A stretch of DNA of 64,000 bases from Stentor roeselii (Eukaryota; Ciliophora; Heterotrichea; Heterotrichida; Stentoridae). Within the stretch, counting starts at the first letter, position 1, and the number at the start of each line of letters is the position of its first letter. The position numbers were made by a program, and so were the translations under genes. The notes under the pieces are model-generated. The model saw nothing but the letters and a program-made list of their open reading frames with translations, ran no database searches and was not told the DNA's origin. Positions 44,233 to 53,452 of this stretch are shown one piece after another. The DNA is taken from assembly GCA_006503475.1 (NCBI GenBank), contig RSEH01000065.1, positions 114,194-178,193 of the forward strand. Reading direction: 5' to 3'.

Positions 44233-46167
44233 TTAGATTAGCTGTTGGCAGTTCCCTGATTCAGGAAAAACGACTTGAGTCATAACAACATCCAATTCTG
44301 TATCGTTTCTCACAGCTTGTTGAATATCTTTAGGAGAAATAATTTTCCTTTTATCTTGTTTCACTCTATCTCCTGCTACACAAAGGACTTCAGCACAGAG
44401 ATATTCTAGCATTCCAGCCATATAAACTGCAGCATTTCTTGATACTCGAAGTCGACTTTCTCTCATTTTTCGATGAATTCTTCCAGCAGGAAGCAGAAGC
44501 CCAGACTTGGCCTGTGCACTGACCCTAGTTCTTGACGCCTTTCCTGAAAAAGCAATTTTAGTCTGAATCAAGTTGACTGATTTTCCACTTGTGCTCTGCT
44601 TTTTTGCTTGAGGATGATTTTTCGGTTGTTTTTTATCCTTTTGATTCGAGACCCCTTTCTTCTTCCTATCAGAAACAGGCTGTACCGGTGTTTTCAACAC
44701 AATATTATTTGAAGAGTTTGCAAAGTTCATTTGATTAGCAGGAGGGTTAATAAAAGTTGCAGGTTTTGGATTATTAGCAATCTGTTGAGTAAAATTAGGA
44801 GCAACTTGATTAATAACAGCAGATGGTGCAACTTGATTAACAGCAACTGGTATATTATTACCTCCTGCAACTTGTTTAACAGGTGGATTCAGTAAAACTG
44901 CGACTGGCAAAGGAACTCTAGGGTAGAATTGCATTAGTATCCTCACACAAGTCTGATTCAGTGCCTCTTCTTTACCCACCTGCCCCAAAAGTCTAGAAAA
45001 CCTGCAAGAATCTGCAAAACTTTTAAATATTTCATTGTTGCACTGCAGTAAAGTATCCATTGCTCTTAATGAACTTATGCGGGTCTCGCCTTGGTCTCGC
45101 TCAATGATTCGACAGAGGATACTCACGATGTTGTTTTCAAGAAGTTCAATGATTTGATGCTGAAGTTGCTGGTAAAAGAAATTGTTGATTATTATAATCA
45201 TGTCTAGCTTTATCTTAAGGTCACTTCCTGTTAAAAACTTTACTAGAGTTGGAATGAAGTTTTTGTTGATTAGGTTTTCTAAGAAGTCCCAACCGCAGGT
45301 TGACTGGTGAGTTATTATATCGGAAAATAAGTGCTTTACAGGTTGTTGATGATGATCCAGATATGGTGGCAAAAAAGAAAAAAGCTCTTTAAAAACATTC
45401 TCCATTCCTTCAAAATTCCTAATTTTCCCTAAAACAAAAACACAATCTTCAAACAAATCCCTATCAGAAAGTCTTAAAACCACAGCAAACCCAAGCCTAT
45501 TATTCATACCTTCTTTAAAATTTTCAGGATTCTGCCACAACTCAAGTCCTTTTTTCAAAAACAGAAAAGAATAAGCCACCAAATCTTTTTCAATTCCTTT
45601 TTCCAAGATGCCTCCAAGTTGTTCAACAACTTTCTTAAAGTCCTTCAAAGGCAAATAATTAAAGATCCCAACAAGAATTTCCATGATATAAGCCATGGCG
45701 ACTTCATCAACATGCAATTCAAGAAACTCTAAAAAATATTCAAAAAGTCGACAATATTCATCAACCAAGGCCTTTTCATAAGCAATGCTAAGAAACCTGT
45801 AGACTTCTGCCCTCATTTGAACAAAGCGTGACCGAAGAAAGTCAGGTAAAAGTCCTTCAAGTTCTTTAAAGACCTTCACCCGACTACATTCAAGAGGAAA
45901 CTTGAGACACAAGTGACTAAGTCCCTGAATGCATTCAAATACCACCTGGTCTTCTTTTTCTTTAACAAGATCTAAGAAATATCTGCAAATTTTAACAGGT
46001 TCTGAACAATTCTGACGAACTTTCCTGTTAAGTACAACAGCGAGTTCCAGGGTGTTAGTCCTTGACTTGTAAAGCTTTTGAATTCTTTCGATCTAATTAG
46101 AAGTTACTGAGTATTCTTCAAGGAAAAGGTTTCGGGTGTCTGGAAAGCGAAGATCGACTTGCAACAT
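44233..46167 (-). CDS. Importin-alpha-like ARM-repeat protein fused to a histone H2A fold
   Basis: Exons 46167-46108 and 46092-44233 joined by a 15-nt intron give 639 residues in one frame. N-terminal residues about 20-50 are basic, reminiscent of an importin-beta-binding segment. ARM-like repeats span about 55-415; IPTLVKFLTGSDLKIKLDMI and QIIELLENNIVSILCRII match the pattern of the last importin-alpha repeats. A Pro/Asn/Gln-rich then Lys-rich linker (about 416-540) leads to a 99-residue H2A domain: SGLLLPAGRIHRKMRE, AAVYMAGMLEYLCAEVL, KIISPKDIQQAVRNDTEL. Against canonical H2A it has a 2-residue deletion in loop L1, and acidic-patch positions Glu64 and Glu91 changed to Cys and Thr. Domain calls are firm for H2A, moderate for importin-alpha. 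Confidence 0.85.
46093..46107 (-). other. 15-nt intron
   Basis: Minus strand GTAACTTCTAATTAG, with A at position 10 and terminal in-frame TAG. Removal links the ATG exon (LFLEEYS) to IERIQKLYKSR. Confidence 0.9.
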
Positions 46168-46207
46168 TATTAGTCCATATTGAATAAGGCTTTAGATATA
46201 TAGCAAA
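46168..46207. promoter_or_regulatory. 40-bp bidirectional promoter region
   Basis: All the non-coding DNA between the start codons of the importin/H2A fusion and SPC3. It contains TAGATATATAGC on the plus strand, a possible TATA-like element. Confidence 0.45.
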
Positions 46208-46726
46208 ATGGCCATGATGCATAATGTGACTGCTCGGCTCAATGCCTCGTTTTTCTTTGGGGTCTGGGCGATTGGCGTCTTGGCTGGCTTGAATGTTTTC
46301 ACATCGTTTTTCATTGAACAGCCCTTTGAGGTCTCAGTGCTTTCAGTGCAGAATACCAAGCTTTATAGTAATTCCAGGTTCAAATGGGATGAGGCTGAGT
46401 TTGAGTTTGTTTTGAAGGCTGACTTGAGAGATGTTTTCAATTGGAATGTGAAATTGATTTATCTTTACCTTGAAATTGATTATTTTTCTGATAGTCGCAA
46501 TGAAGTTGTCATTTGGGATAAAATTATTTGGAGGGAAGAACTCAATTCAACACTTTTTAATATGAAGAATACTCGGAGTAAGTACCTGGTTAAAACTAAG
46601 GCTCATGATCTTAGAGGAAAAACACCTACAGCGACTTTGAAGTGGGAAGTCATTCCTATCACTGGATTTGTGTATAAAATGAAATCAAAACCTGTGACTT
46701 TCTCGATGCTGAAGAATTATACTTAG
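46208..46726 (+). CDS. SPCS3: Signal peptidase complex subunit 3
   Basis: 172 residues, family length. One N-terminal membrane helix (FFFGVWAIGVLAGLNVFTSFF), then a luminal domain with the family blocks ADLRDVFNWNVKLIYLYLE and VVIWDKIIWRE, which match DLENIFDWNVKQLFLYL and VVLWDKI of human SPCS3. The subunit is needed for signal-peptide cleavage in the ER membrane. The start could also be one of the next two Met codons. The protein head-to-head with it is the importin/H2A fusion. Confidence 0.93.
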   Translation: MAMMHNVTARLNASFFFGVWAIGVLAGLNVFTSFFIEQPFEVSVLSVQNTKLYSNSRFKWDEAEFEFVLKADLRDVFNWNVKLIYLYLEIDYFSDSRNEVVIWDKIIWREELNSTLFNMKNTRSKYLVKTKAHDLRGKTPTATLKWEVIPITGFVYKMKSKPVTFSMLKNYT

Positions 46727-46749
46727 GTTAGATAGTTATAAAGATAAAT

Positions 46750-47184
46750 ATGGGATGCGGAGGCTCACATCATGATGTTCGAGAAAAACCTGAAAATCAC
46801 ATCACTTCAAAAAATAACCAAGTCCTCGACCATGATCAAGAAGACGCTGAGATTCTGGTGATAAGCCATGGCAAAGGACAAGAAAAATCTAAACTTGACG
46901 AAATAACTGAAAACAATTTGAATTTATCGAAAAGCGACCCAAAAAAACACTCATCTGAAAAAAATCATCAAATGATCAGCTCTGAAGTCCAATCAAACTC
47001 AGTCTACGTGAAACGTGAAGAAATCCAAGAAGAACCTGAAGTCATCTCAAAAGCTAAAACATTAAAGCCAGGCTTTGAAAGTCACCCTCATGAATTCGAT
47101 TTTTCATTCATCGATGAAAAGGCAAAAGATGAAGACCTTCTTACAGATCAAATTTTAAATGAAATAAAAGAAATGAGCAAATAA
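46750..47184 (+). CDS. Acylated acidic hypothetical protein
   Basis: 144 residues. N-terminus MGCGGSHH fits dual acylation. The rest is Glu/Lys/Ser-rich and probably disordered, with an acidic C-terminus. No domain recognised. It starts 23 bp after SPC3 and converges on the kinase/kelch gene with 9 bp between stops. Likely a peripheral membrane protein. Confidence 0.65.
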   Translation: MGCGGSHHDVREKPENHITSKNNQVLDHDQEDAEILVISHGKGQEKSKLDEITENNLNLSKSDPKKHSSEKNHQMISSEVQSNSVYVKREEIQEEPEVISKAKTLKPGFESHPHEFDFSFIDEKAKDEDLLTDQILNEIKEMSK

Positions 47185-47193
47185 CTAACACGA

Positions 47194-49089
47194 CTAATAA
47201 GGTTTCAAGTACCAAACCCCACTAACCTCATCAAAAACATGCACTCCAATAAGCGCACCAAGAAAATAAATACTTTCTCCATGAGAAACCGTGCATTGAG
47301 AAGCGAAAAAATCAGGTTCTGAAAGTCTTTCTCGTTCTTTCGTAATCACTGAATTCTTGATATCAAAGCAAAAAGTTTCATTAGTAACAATGCCTTTTTC
47401 CCGATTTCCTCCAAGTATCAAAATATTTCCATCAGTTTTCACTGCAAGGCCAAGTCCTGAGGAAGGTTTTTCCAGTTTCACATTTAAAATTTCCCATCTT
47501 TCATTTCTAAACTGTTCAATACTCGTAATTAACTCGCATTTATTTTTCGATTTGTTGCTTCCTCCAAATAGAAAAATTGAAGTCTCAGTGCTGACGGCAC
47601 TTGCATTTTCTCTTGAAATGTTAATCTCAGGGCCTAAAGTCCACTTTTCATTGAGCAGGTCATTTGTAGAGTACTCGAAAATCTCTGTTGATGTGAGAGT
47701 CTCTTTGTTATCAGCACGTCCTCCAATAAGCCAGAACTTTGAATTGAAAACAACAGTCGAGTGCCAGGAACGACTGATGTTTAGATCTTGAAGTTTTGTT
47801 GATTTTCCTGTGGTTATTTGTATTTTGAACACCCCGCGAGAGTTTTTTAAACCACCAGTGATTATAGTGGAGTCTTTTATTATGAAAGCTCTTGAGGAAG
47901 ACTGGATTTTCGTGTTGTTTAACGACATCAGTTTGAAATTACTGTCGTATACATTTGCTTTACCTTGACTCTGCAAAATCGCGATTACCTGAAAGGCGGT
48001 GCATCTTAAACTATTAGAACGAGAGACTCTTTGCAAGCCTTCATTTAAAAGATTTTTTGAAAGACTGGGATTAAGAAATTCCTTGAGTACTAAAAAATCG
48101 TATCTTTTGCTTTCATTTACTTGAAGCATGCAACTCAGGACATTTTTTACTCTGTCTGAATAAGACAGGCCTGCAACGATTTTTTCTATCTTTTGTTGTA
48201 AGCTGTCTTCACCGTTTTGCAAGTTATTCAACTCAATCGGCTTAGCCAAAGACGCCATATGCAAAAAGCTTAAACCCAAGGAAAAAACATCAGATTTTAT
48301 CGGGTTATGACGAACGTTTCCATCTGAGTTCTTTCCTTTAATAATGTCCAGATAAGCACCGAACAACAAAGGACTGAAATAAACAACAGTCCCCGTCACT
48401 TGATAAGTTTTCGTTATCAACGTCTGAGGACTTTTATTAGAATCTCCAAAATCTCCTATTTTTATCTGGTCTCCTGATAAATACAAGTTCCTCGGCTTGA
48501 TATCTCCATGCGCTAAATTTTTTTCCTGTAAATAAGCAAAAGCATCTACAAGTTGAGTGAAATGATTTAAAATTTCACTTTCAGTCCAAGGAGCCCTTCT
48601 AAGTTTTCTTCTTTCAATTTCAACTTCAAGGTCCCCATTTTCTGAAAATTCCATCACAATGACATACTTGAAGCCTTTAACATAAGATTCATCAAGAAAA
48701 GCAGAATGACAAACACAAATATTCGGATGTTTTAAACTCATCTGCAAAATCGACTCGTTCTGCTTCTTCTTCAAGTCAAGTTCACTTCTGCAGTACATGA
48801 TTTTAACTGCGAACTTTCCAGGGCGGTCCTTGATGATTGCTTCATGAACTTCAGTGGACCCATCAAGAGTGACATAAACTCTATTTAAAAGAATCAAAGA
48901 CTTGAAGGTAAGAGGCTGGTCAGACTTCTCTGAAGGTTCTTTTAAAAGGATGAACTTGTGAAGAACTCCTGGATTCACCGACTTGTGAATGTCGTAGCAG
49001 TTGGCGCAGAGAAGGATTGACTTGCACTGACAGATGCCATAAGGCGCTTCTCGACATCGGGCGCCTTGACAAGAGTTCTTGCCTCCCAT
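47194..49089 (-). CDS. B-box-like zinc finger / protein kinase / kelch-repeat protein
   Basis: 631 residues in one frame. Residues 1-50 carry a B-box-like Cys/His set (CQGARCREAPYGICQC, LLCANCYDIH). A protein kinase domain spans about 70-345: catalytic Lys in KFAVKIM, the catalytic loop reads HGDIKPRN in place of HRDLKPEN, and metal-binding DFG is intact (KIGDFGDSN). The glycine loop is weak (YVTLDGSTEV). Kelch-type blades fill about 390-631 (SWHSTVVFNSKFWLIGGRA, VSTETSIFLFGGSN). The MGGK N-terminus could be myristoylated. Substrate unknown. The start codon is 11 bp from a divergent start. Confidence 0.82.
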   Translation of the reverse strand: MGGKNSCQGARCREAPYGICQCKSILLCANCYDIHKSVNPGVLHKFILLKEPSEKSDQPLTFKSLILLNRVYVTLDGSTEVHEAIIKDRPGKFAVKIMYCRSELDLKKKQNESILQMSLKHPNICVCHSAFLDESYVKGFKYVIVMEFSENGDLEVEIERRKLRRAPWTESEILNHFTQLVDAFAYLQEKNLAHGDIKPRNLYLSGDQIKIGDFGDSNKSPQTLITKTYQVTGTVVYFSPLLFGAYLDIIKGKNSDGNVRHNPIKSDVFSLGLSFLHMASLAKPIELNNLQNGEDSLQQKIEKIVAGLSYSDRVKNVLSCMLQVNESKRYDFLVLKEFLNPSLSKNLLNEGLQRVSRSNSLRCTAFQVIAILQSQGKANVYDSNFKLMSLNNTKIQSSSRAFIIKDSTIITGGLKNSRGVFKIQITTGKSTKLQDLNISRSWHSTVVFNSKFWLIGGRADNKETLTSTEIFEYSTNDLLNEKWTLGPEINISRENASAVSTETSIFLFGGSNKSKNKCELITSIEQFRNERWEILNVKLEKPSSGLGLAVKTDGNILILGGNREKGIVTNETFCFDIKNSVITKERERLSEPDFFASQCTVSHGESIYFLGALIGVHVFDEVSGVWYLKPY

Positions 49090-49100
49090 TGTTAAATATT
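49090..49100. promoter_or_regulatory. 11-bp gap between divergent start codons
   Basis: The plus strand reads TGTTAAATATT between the reverse-complement ATG ending at 49089 and the ATG at 49101. No room for separate promoters outside coding sequence. Confidence 0.5.
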
Positions 49101-49562
49101 ATGCAGGTTGAGGACTTGATAAAAGAAGACTTTCAGGAAAGATTCGTGCAGAGCAGATATGAGGACCTTGTGCAGAAAGTCAGCAGGGTGTTAAAGAAGT
49201 TCACGCCGGCTAATAGAGAAATGATGGTAAGATTTAGGAAGAGGAATTTTTTATTGTGCTCCAGTCAATGCTTTGAAGCGAAGGAATTTGAATTGGTTGA
49301 AGCTCAGGCTTGTCAGGAAAGGTGTGAAGATGGAATTAGGTTCGTTGATATGAAGACTCAGGTCGCTTTTGCTAGGTTTGATAGAGTCGTCAATGGATGC
49401 TTTCATTCTTGTACTAAACAGAGGAGGAAATCTGCTGGGTTGTCTGGAGATGTCGTGAATTGTTATAATGATTGCTTTAATAGTGCAGAAGGGGTCCTTG
49501 GGGATTTGGACTTGCATTTGAATTCTTTGTATTCGAAGTACTGTGATATTGATTCGGTTTAG
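49101..49562 (+). CDS. FAM136A: FAM136A-like (DUF842) mitochondrial CX3C protein
   Basis: 153 residues from the ATG at 49101. Three CX3C motifs are visible: CSSQC near residue 54, CFHSC near 99 and CYNDC near 118; a further pair CQERC near 72 completes the pattern. Helical spacing matches FAM136A, a protein of the mitochondrial intermembrane space. No presequence, as expected for Mia40 substrates. The frame is open further upstream across the neighbour's start, but homology begins after this Met. Confidence 0.87.
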   Translation: MQVEDLIKEDFQERFVQSRYEDLVQKVSRVLKKFTPANREMMVRFRKRNFLLCSSQCFEAKEFELVEAQACQERCEDGIRFVDMKTQVAFARFDRVVNGCFHSCTKQRRKSAGLSGDVVNCYNDCFNSAEGVLGDLDLHLNSLYSKYCDIDSV

Positions 49563-50052
49563 GTAGATTCAGAGAATTAATTTGGATTGGAAGTGGAGGA
49601 GATTTGATTGTAGTCAGATGATTGAAGATTTTGTTTTTGATGGTTTTTTAGGAGGAATTTTAAGATTTTCATTTTTATAGTTTTATTTTAATTGTTTATA
49701 AGAAATCTTTTTGAAGAAAATTCTGGGTTTTTTACTGAAGAAAGTTTTTTTTTTTTAGATCTTATAACTTTTCTATGTTTGCCCTTTATAGTTTATCTCT
49801 AATTAAAACCATAAAGCTTATCCTTCTCGAGTCAATCATTGAAATAAACTTAAATCTTAGTTTAAATCATCTCCTTATGTTCCTCTTCATATATTCTATG
49901 TTTTTTCTTCATTCTGGCAGAAAATTTCGGAAAATCTCAAACATTGAACAAGCTACCCCAAAAATCTAGAATCTAGAAAACTATTGGGCCATTAGTATCC
50001 TATATCTAAATTTCCCAAAGTATAAAAGCCAAAATGCAAAATTCTCTTATAA
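49563..50052. promoter_or_regulatory. Intergenic region upstream of histone H2A
   Basis: The 5' half is G/T-rich (3' flank of the left gene), and the 3' half C/A/T-rich. TATAAAAG at about 50021-50028 and TATAAATG at the H2A start are candidate core elements. A short open frame at 49775-49969 lacks support. No RNA gene seen. Confidence 0.4.
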
Positions 50053-50454
50053 ATGTCAGGAAAAGGAAAAGGAACAAGAGGCAAGGCAGCGAACGTCACA
50101 AAGACTTCCAGATCTCAAAAGGCTGGACTTCAATTCCCAGTAGGAAGAATTTCCAGATTCATGAAACAAGGAAGATATGCTGAAAGAATTGGAGCAGGAG
50201 CGCCTGTATATTTAGCTGCAGTTTTAGAGTATTTAGCTGCTGAAGTACTGGAACTTGCTGGAAATGCCGCCAAAGACTATAAAAAAACCAGAATTGTCCC
50301 AAGGCACATTCAACTCGCTGTTAGAAATGATGAAGAATTGAATAAACTTCTTTCAAATACAACCATTGCCAGTGCTGGAGTCACTCCTTTCATTCATGGA
50401 GCTTTATTGCCGGACGGTGTCAAGGAGAAAGACGGAGAAACTCAGGATATTTAA
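50053..50454 (+). CDS. H2A: Histone H2A
   Basis: 133 residues. The canonical fold is intact: [39 protein letters not shown] and [18 protein letters not shown], with all acidic-patch residues. The N-tail is [13 protein letters not shown]-like, and the C-tail extends past the usual PALLP to an acidic end, without an SQ[E/D] motif of H2A.X. Intronless. It provides a direct comparison for the divergent H2A domain fused to the ARM repeats 4 kb away. Confidence 0.98.
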   Translation: MSGKGKGTRGKAANVTKTSRSQKAGLQFPVGRISRFMKQGRYAERIGAGAPVYLAAVLEYLAAEVLELAGNAAKDYKKTRIVPRHIQLAVRNDEELNKLLSNTTIASAGVTPFIHGALLPDGVKEKDGETQDI

Positions 50455-50461
50455 TTTTAAT

Positions 50462-51037
50462 TTAGTGCTTTGAAAAATAAGAGGTTAAAGAGTTTTGTCT
50501 TGGGATTTTTGATGGGCTGAAGCTGGGATTTGACCTTCCTTCCTTTCTCTCACAAATTATTCTCTCTTTATTTGAATTCTGGTCTAAACCTGGTATTTTA
50601 CTCTCATGATTCTTTTTAATCTTTTCTTTAAATATCTCAAAGTTAAACCCTTTGCTTCCACTTACCACAGCTATTTCTTCTATTTGAAACTTTGTCTCTT
50701 TCTTCGCTTTTGAGTCAAGCCATTTCTTAGTACTGTTTGAAAGCTGAGGAGTGAAAGAATATTCAGTAACCATCGACTTTCTAGTCTCGCTTTTCCGTAA
50801 CTCAATTTCCTGAGCCTTTTGAAAAAGTCGATGCCCAGGAGAGACAGGCGAGCTGCCTTTGATGCTTTTATTTGAATTTTCATGTTTGAGGTCTTTTAAG
50901 TGTTTTTCTGGTAATTTTTGAATTCGAGATCTTGATTTATTGAGATTACAGACCCAAAGATAAAAAGCTTTCAACAAATTTCTTTTCGAAATATGAACAA
51001 GCAGACGTAATGAATTTTTAAAAAGCTCTCGTTGCAT
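50462..51037 (-). CDS. Hypothetical basic protein
   Basis: 191 residues from the ATG at 51037 (the open frame extends upstream only from TTG codons). Lys/Ser-rich, with short helical segments and no domain recognised. The phrase SPGHRLFQKAQEIELRKSE occurs mid-protein. Converges on H2A with 7 bp between stop codons, and the tandem upstream gene's stop lies 49 bp away. Confidence 0.62.
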   Translation of the reverse strand: MQRELFKNSLRLLVHISKRNLLKAFYLWVCNLNKSRSRIQKLPEKHLKDLKHENSNKSIKGSSPVSPGHRLFQKAQEIELRKSETRKSMVTEYSFTPQLSNSTKKWLDSKAKKETKFQIEEIAVVSGSKGFNFEIFKEKIKKNHESKIPGLDQNSNKERIICERKEGRSNPSFSPSKIPRQNSLTSYFSKH

Positions 51038-51086
51038 TAACTGAAAACTATAAATATATTCCTTCAACAATTAAATTAATCTAAAA

Positions 51087-52325
51087 TTACTCAACAGGCC
51101 TCGCAATTTCCCCTCTCGAAAGTTTAAACAAATAACTTCCAGAACTAGCAGGTCTATTATCTCCACAAAACCTTTTCAAATTTTCATGAAAATGTGCAGG
51201 TTCAATAACTTTAACTTCTTTTTTCATCCTATGAATAGTTTTCGGGTTCTGAACATTTAAAAACTTATCCGAAAGATACCTCGGAGCATTATCAAAAAAC
51301 TTCTCCGCATTTTTCAGAAGATATTCCTGATCCTCCGCAGAACAATCATAAAACTTTTCCTCATTTTTCCTAAAACTCGCAGATTTTCTAGGTTTCGAAG
51401 TTTGTGGCCTAGTCTGACGTGAATTTAAGTTTCTTGGAGTGACTCCCCAGAATTTGAGTTGATTTTCAAAAATTTCCGGTTGTTTTTCTTCAACTTTTTG
51501 AGGAAGAGGTATCTGTTCAGGTTCTTCCACAGTCCAAACATAAACCGGTTGTAGAGGATTTGTAACTCTTGAAGTACTGAGTCCTCTTCTATGGGACCCA
51601 GCTGAAGACCCTGGAATATCTGAAGTGTCTAAAGGATTTTTGCTGTAGTTTCTTGACTTGCTTCTAAGAACTGGGTTGCCTAAGGTCCCTGCCTTGGAAG
51701 CTTCAATGTCGCTATTGTCAAGATTGCGACGATGGACTGGGTTCGAAGTGTTAATCTGAGGTTTTCCCTTTGAGCCTTCAATGAAGCCGATAGTTGAAGG
51801 GCCTTCTGAGCCGCTTATCACGTAAGTCGGTTCAAGCGGATTCGTCATTCTCGGTTTTTTTTGCGCGGGTTCGCTGATGTCTTGGACTTTCAAAGAGTCC
51901 GGCCTTTGCAGTAACTTCAGTTGTTTGGGGCAGGCGCCTTCAATGTCTTTCACTGTGATGTTGTCTCTTTGGCTCCACTTCAACTGCTTTTCTGGCTTCG
52001 AACCTTCGATGTCATCATTTTTCAAAGAGTCTCTTATGAACTTGCAGGGTGTTACTGTTTGAACTTGAGCAGTTGGAAGTTTGTACTCCGGGTTCAAAGG
52101 ATTCGTGTTGCGAGAAGACTTGAAAGACTTTTCACATGGCTGAGCTTTTTCGATGTCGTTCGTGCTGAGGTTACGACAGGGTTTGTTTAGTCTTGGGTGG
52201 AGTGGACGTGGAAAGGCTTTTTCTATGTCGAGGGTGTAGTTTGAGTATTCAGGTTTGTTTATAAATTGATAACCTTTTAACAGTGGCCTGGCCCCTTCGA
52301 TGTCGTCAGTTCTTAATGAAAACAT
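51087..52325 (-). CDS. DIEG-repeat protein
   Basis: 412 residues from the ATG giving MFSLRTDDIEGARP; the open frame runs farther upstream but over the next gene's 3' end. About eight imperfect repeats of a core (N/D)DIE(G/K/A)(A/S)xP, spaced 25-45 residues, each followed by a basic Asn/Pro-rich stretch; several are preceded by TNPL-x-P-x-Y. The first is RTDDIEGARP, others NDDIEGSKP, VKDIEGACP. I know this motif from uncharacterised alveolate and flagellate proteins, probably cytoskeletal; no function is established by sequence. The C-terminal 90 residues lack the repeat. Confidence 0.7.
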   Translation of the reverse strand: MFSLRTDDIEGARPLLKGYQFINKPEYSNYTLDIEKAFPRPLHPRLNKPCRNLSTNDIEKAQPCEKSFKSSRNTNPLNPEYKLPTAQVQTVTPCKFIRDSLKNDDIEGSKPEKQLKWSQRDNITVKDIEGACPKQLKLLQRPDSLKVQDISEPAQKKPRMTNPLEPTYVISGSEGPSTIGFIEGSKGKPQINTSNPVHRRNLDNSDIEASKAGTLGNPVLRSKSRNYSKNPLDTSDIPGSSAGSHRRGLSTSRVTNPLQPVYVWTVEEPEQIPLPQKVEEKQPEIFENQLKFWGVTPRNLNSRQTRPQTSKPRKSASFRKNEEKFYDCSAEDQEYLLKNAEKFFDNAPRYLSDKFLNVQNPKTIHRMKKEVKVIEPAHFHENLKRFCGDNRPASSGSYLFKLSRGEIARPVE

Positions 52326-52374
52326 AATATTTCCAAGAAAAGTTTTAAGGATTATTGAAAGAAAGACTTGGGTT

Positions 52375-53151
52375 TTAAATAATATTACACGTTCTACATA
52401 CATGCCCTTCTCTTGGAATGTCTTGGGAGACCGGGTTCGTTGATATCGAGCTCATGAAACTGTCATGCCCGTTGATTGTTAATTGGCTGTCGAATACTTC
52501 ACGAAATCTATGCTTGACCTGCACTTTGCAGTCGTTGCATATTAATAGACTTAGTCTGTGAATAGGGACTAGTCCTCTTAACTCTTTATTGAGCTTGTCT
52601 AGTTCTTTTATCAAATTAATTTGATTGAGAGTCGCTTCATCATTCTCTGCCCGAGCCCTGTAAAGCGCTTGCATTTCGACATTGAGTTTTTTCACAGTAT
52701 TAACTTCATTATTTTTACTTTCAGCTAAAGACTGTTCTAGATATTTTAAGAGTTTTTCTTCACTCGTAATTTTTTCAGTTTCCTGAAGAATCTTTTTTTG
52801 CATCATTTCGACTTTTTCGAGGTGAATTTCAAGACTGGACTTTTTTTGTTTATCGATTCTGTTAATGATATCGTTTTTCGTGTTTAAATCAAGACGGTAC
52901 TTCTTTTTTTCCTTTTCTAGATGACTCAACTCGTTTTTCAAGGTTTTTATCTGAAACAAGACATCGGGAAAATGTTCTTTTTTTACTTGGTTCTTTTCGC
53001 ACTGTTCGCAAATCAGCGAGTCAGAACGATTAAGACAATGTTCTTTGCAAACGAGCAGCTTGCAAGAAGAGCATTCAATTTTTTTAATGAAAAAACTGAA
53101 AGTTATGCTGCAGATGGGACAGGCGGAGTTCTTTAATGAAGCTCTTTCCAT
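52375..53151 (-). CDS. Zinc-finger coiled-coil protein, FYVE-related
   Basis: 258 residues. N-terminal Cys/His set (CPICSITF, CSSCKLLVCKEHC, CEQC) near residues 11-55 is the spacing of FYVE/PHD-like double zinc fingers, but without an RRHHCR basic patch, so lipid binding is doubtful. Residues 65-190 form a coiled coil. A second small Cys pair appears near residue 205 (CNDCK) and the C-terminus ends VCRTCNII. Family call is general. Confidence 0.68.
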   Translation of the reverse strand: MERASLKNSACPICSITFSFFIKKIECSSCKLLVCKEHCLNRSDSLICEQCEKNQVKKEHFPDVLFQIKTLKNELSHLEKEKKKYRLDLNTKNDIINRIDKQKKSSLEIHLEKVEMMQKKILQETEKITSEEKLLKYLEQSLAESKNNEVNTVKKLNVEMQALYRARAENDEATLNQINLIKELDKLNKELRGLVPIHRLSLLICNDCKVQVKHRFREVFDSQLTINGHDSFMSSISTNPVSQDIPREGHVCRTCNII

Positions 53152-53176
53152 TATTTATGTTATACTGCGAGGAGAA

Positions 53177-53452
53177 TCAGAGTTTATTATTAGACCCAGA
53201 AGATGAAGGACTTTCTGAAAGGCCGAACACTTTTAACATCTGTTCTCGACTTTTTTCGTCTCTTGCTAAAGAAGTCACCTCGTTTTTTAACTCTTCGATT
53301 CTTTGGTCACGCATCTTTTTGGCAAAGTCTAAGGAGTGGGTGAAGGTTGCGAAGATGAAGAATAAACCGGTCACTAGGAAGATTTTGGTTCGAAGATTGC
53401 GACGTTCGCCCATTTTATTCCACCTTGCGAGGTTTACAGGTAGCTTGATCAT
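53177..53452 (-). CDS. Small single-pass membrane protein with coiled tail
   Basis: 91 residues. One membrane segment (FLVTGLFFIFATFTHSL, near residues 25-42) preceded by basic residues and followed by an amphipathic helix (AKKMRDQRIEELKNEV). This outline resembles small mitochondrial assembly factors such as PET117, but homology is not certain. A second start at MGERRNL (residue 14) is possible. It ends in TGA, one of two such genes in the window; the zinc-finger gene starts 25 bp downstream. Confidence 0.55.
   Translation of the reverse strand: MIKLPVNLARWNKMGERRNLRTKIFLVTGLFFIFATFTHSLDFAKKMRDQRIEELKNEVTSLARDEKSREQMLKVFGLSESPSSSGSNNKL

Noticed and set aside
44233-45945. Importin/H2A gene starting at a GTG
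   Set aside because: An upstream ATG exon joins in frame through a 15-nt intron.
49775-49969. 64-residue hydrophobic frame upstream of H2A
   Set aside because: Low-complexity Leu/Ile from AT-rich DNA; sits in the H2A 5' flank.
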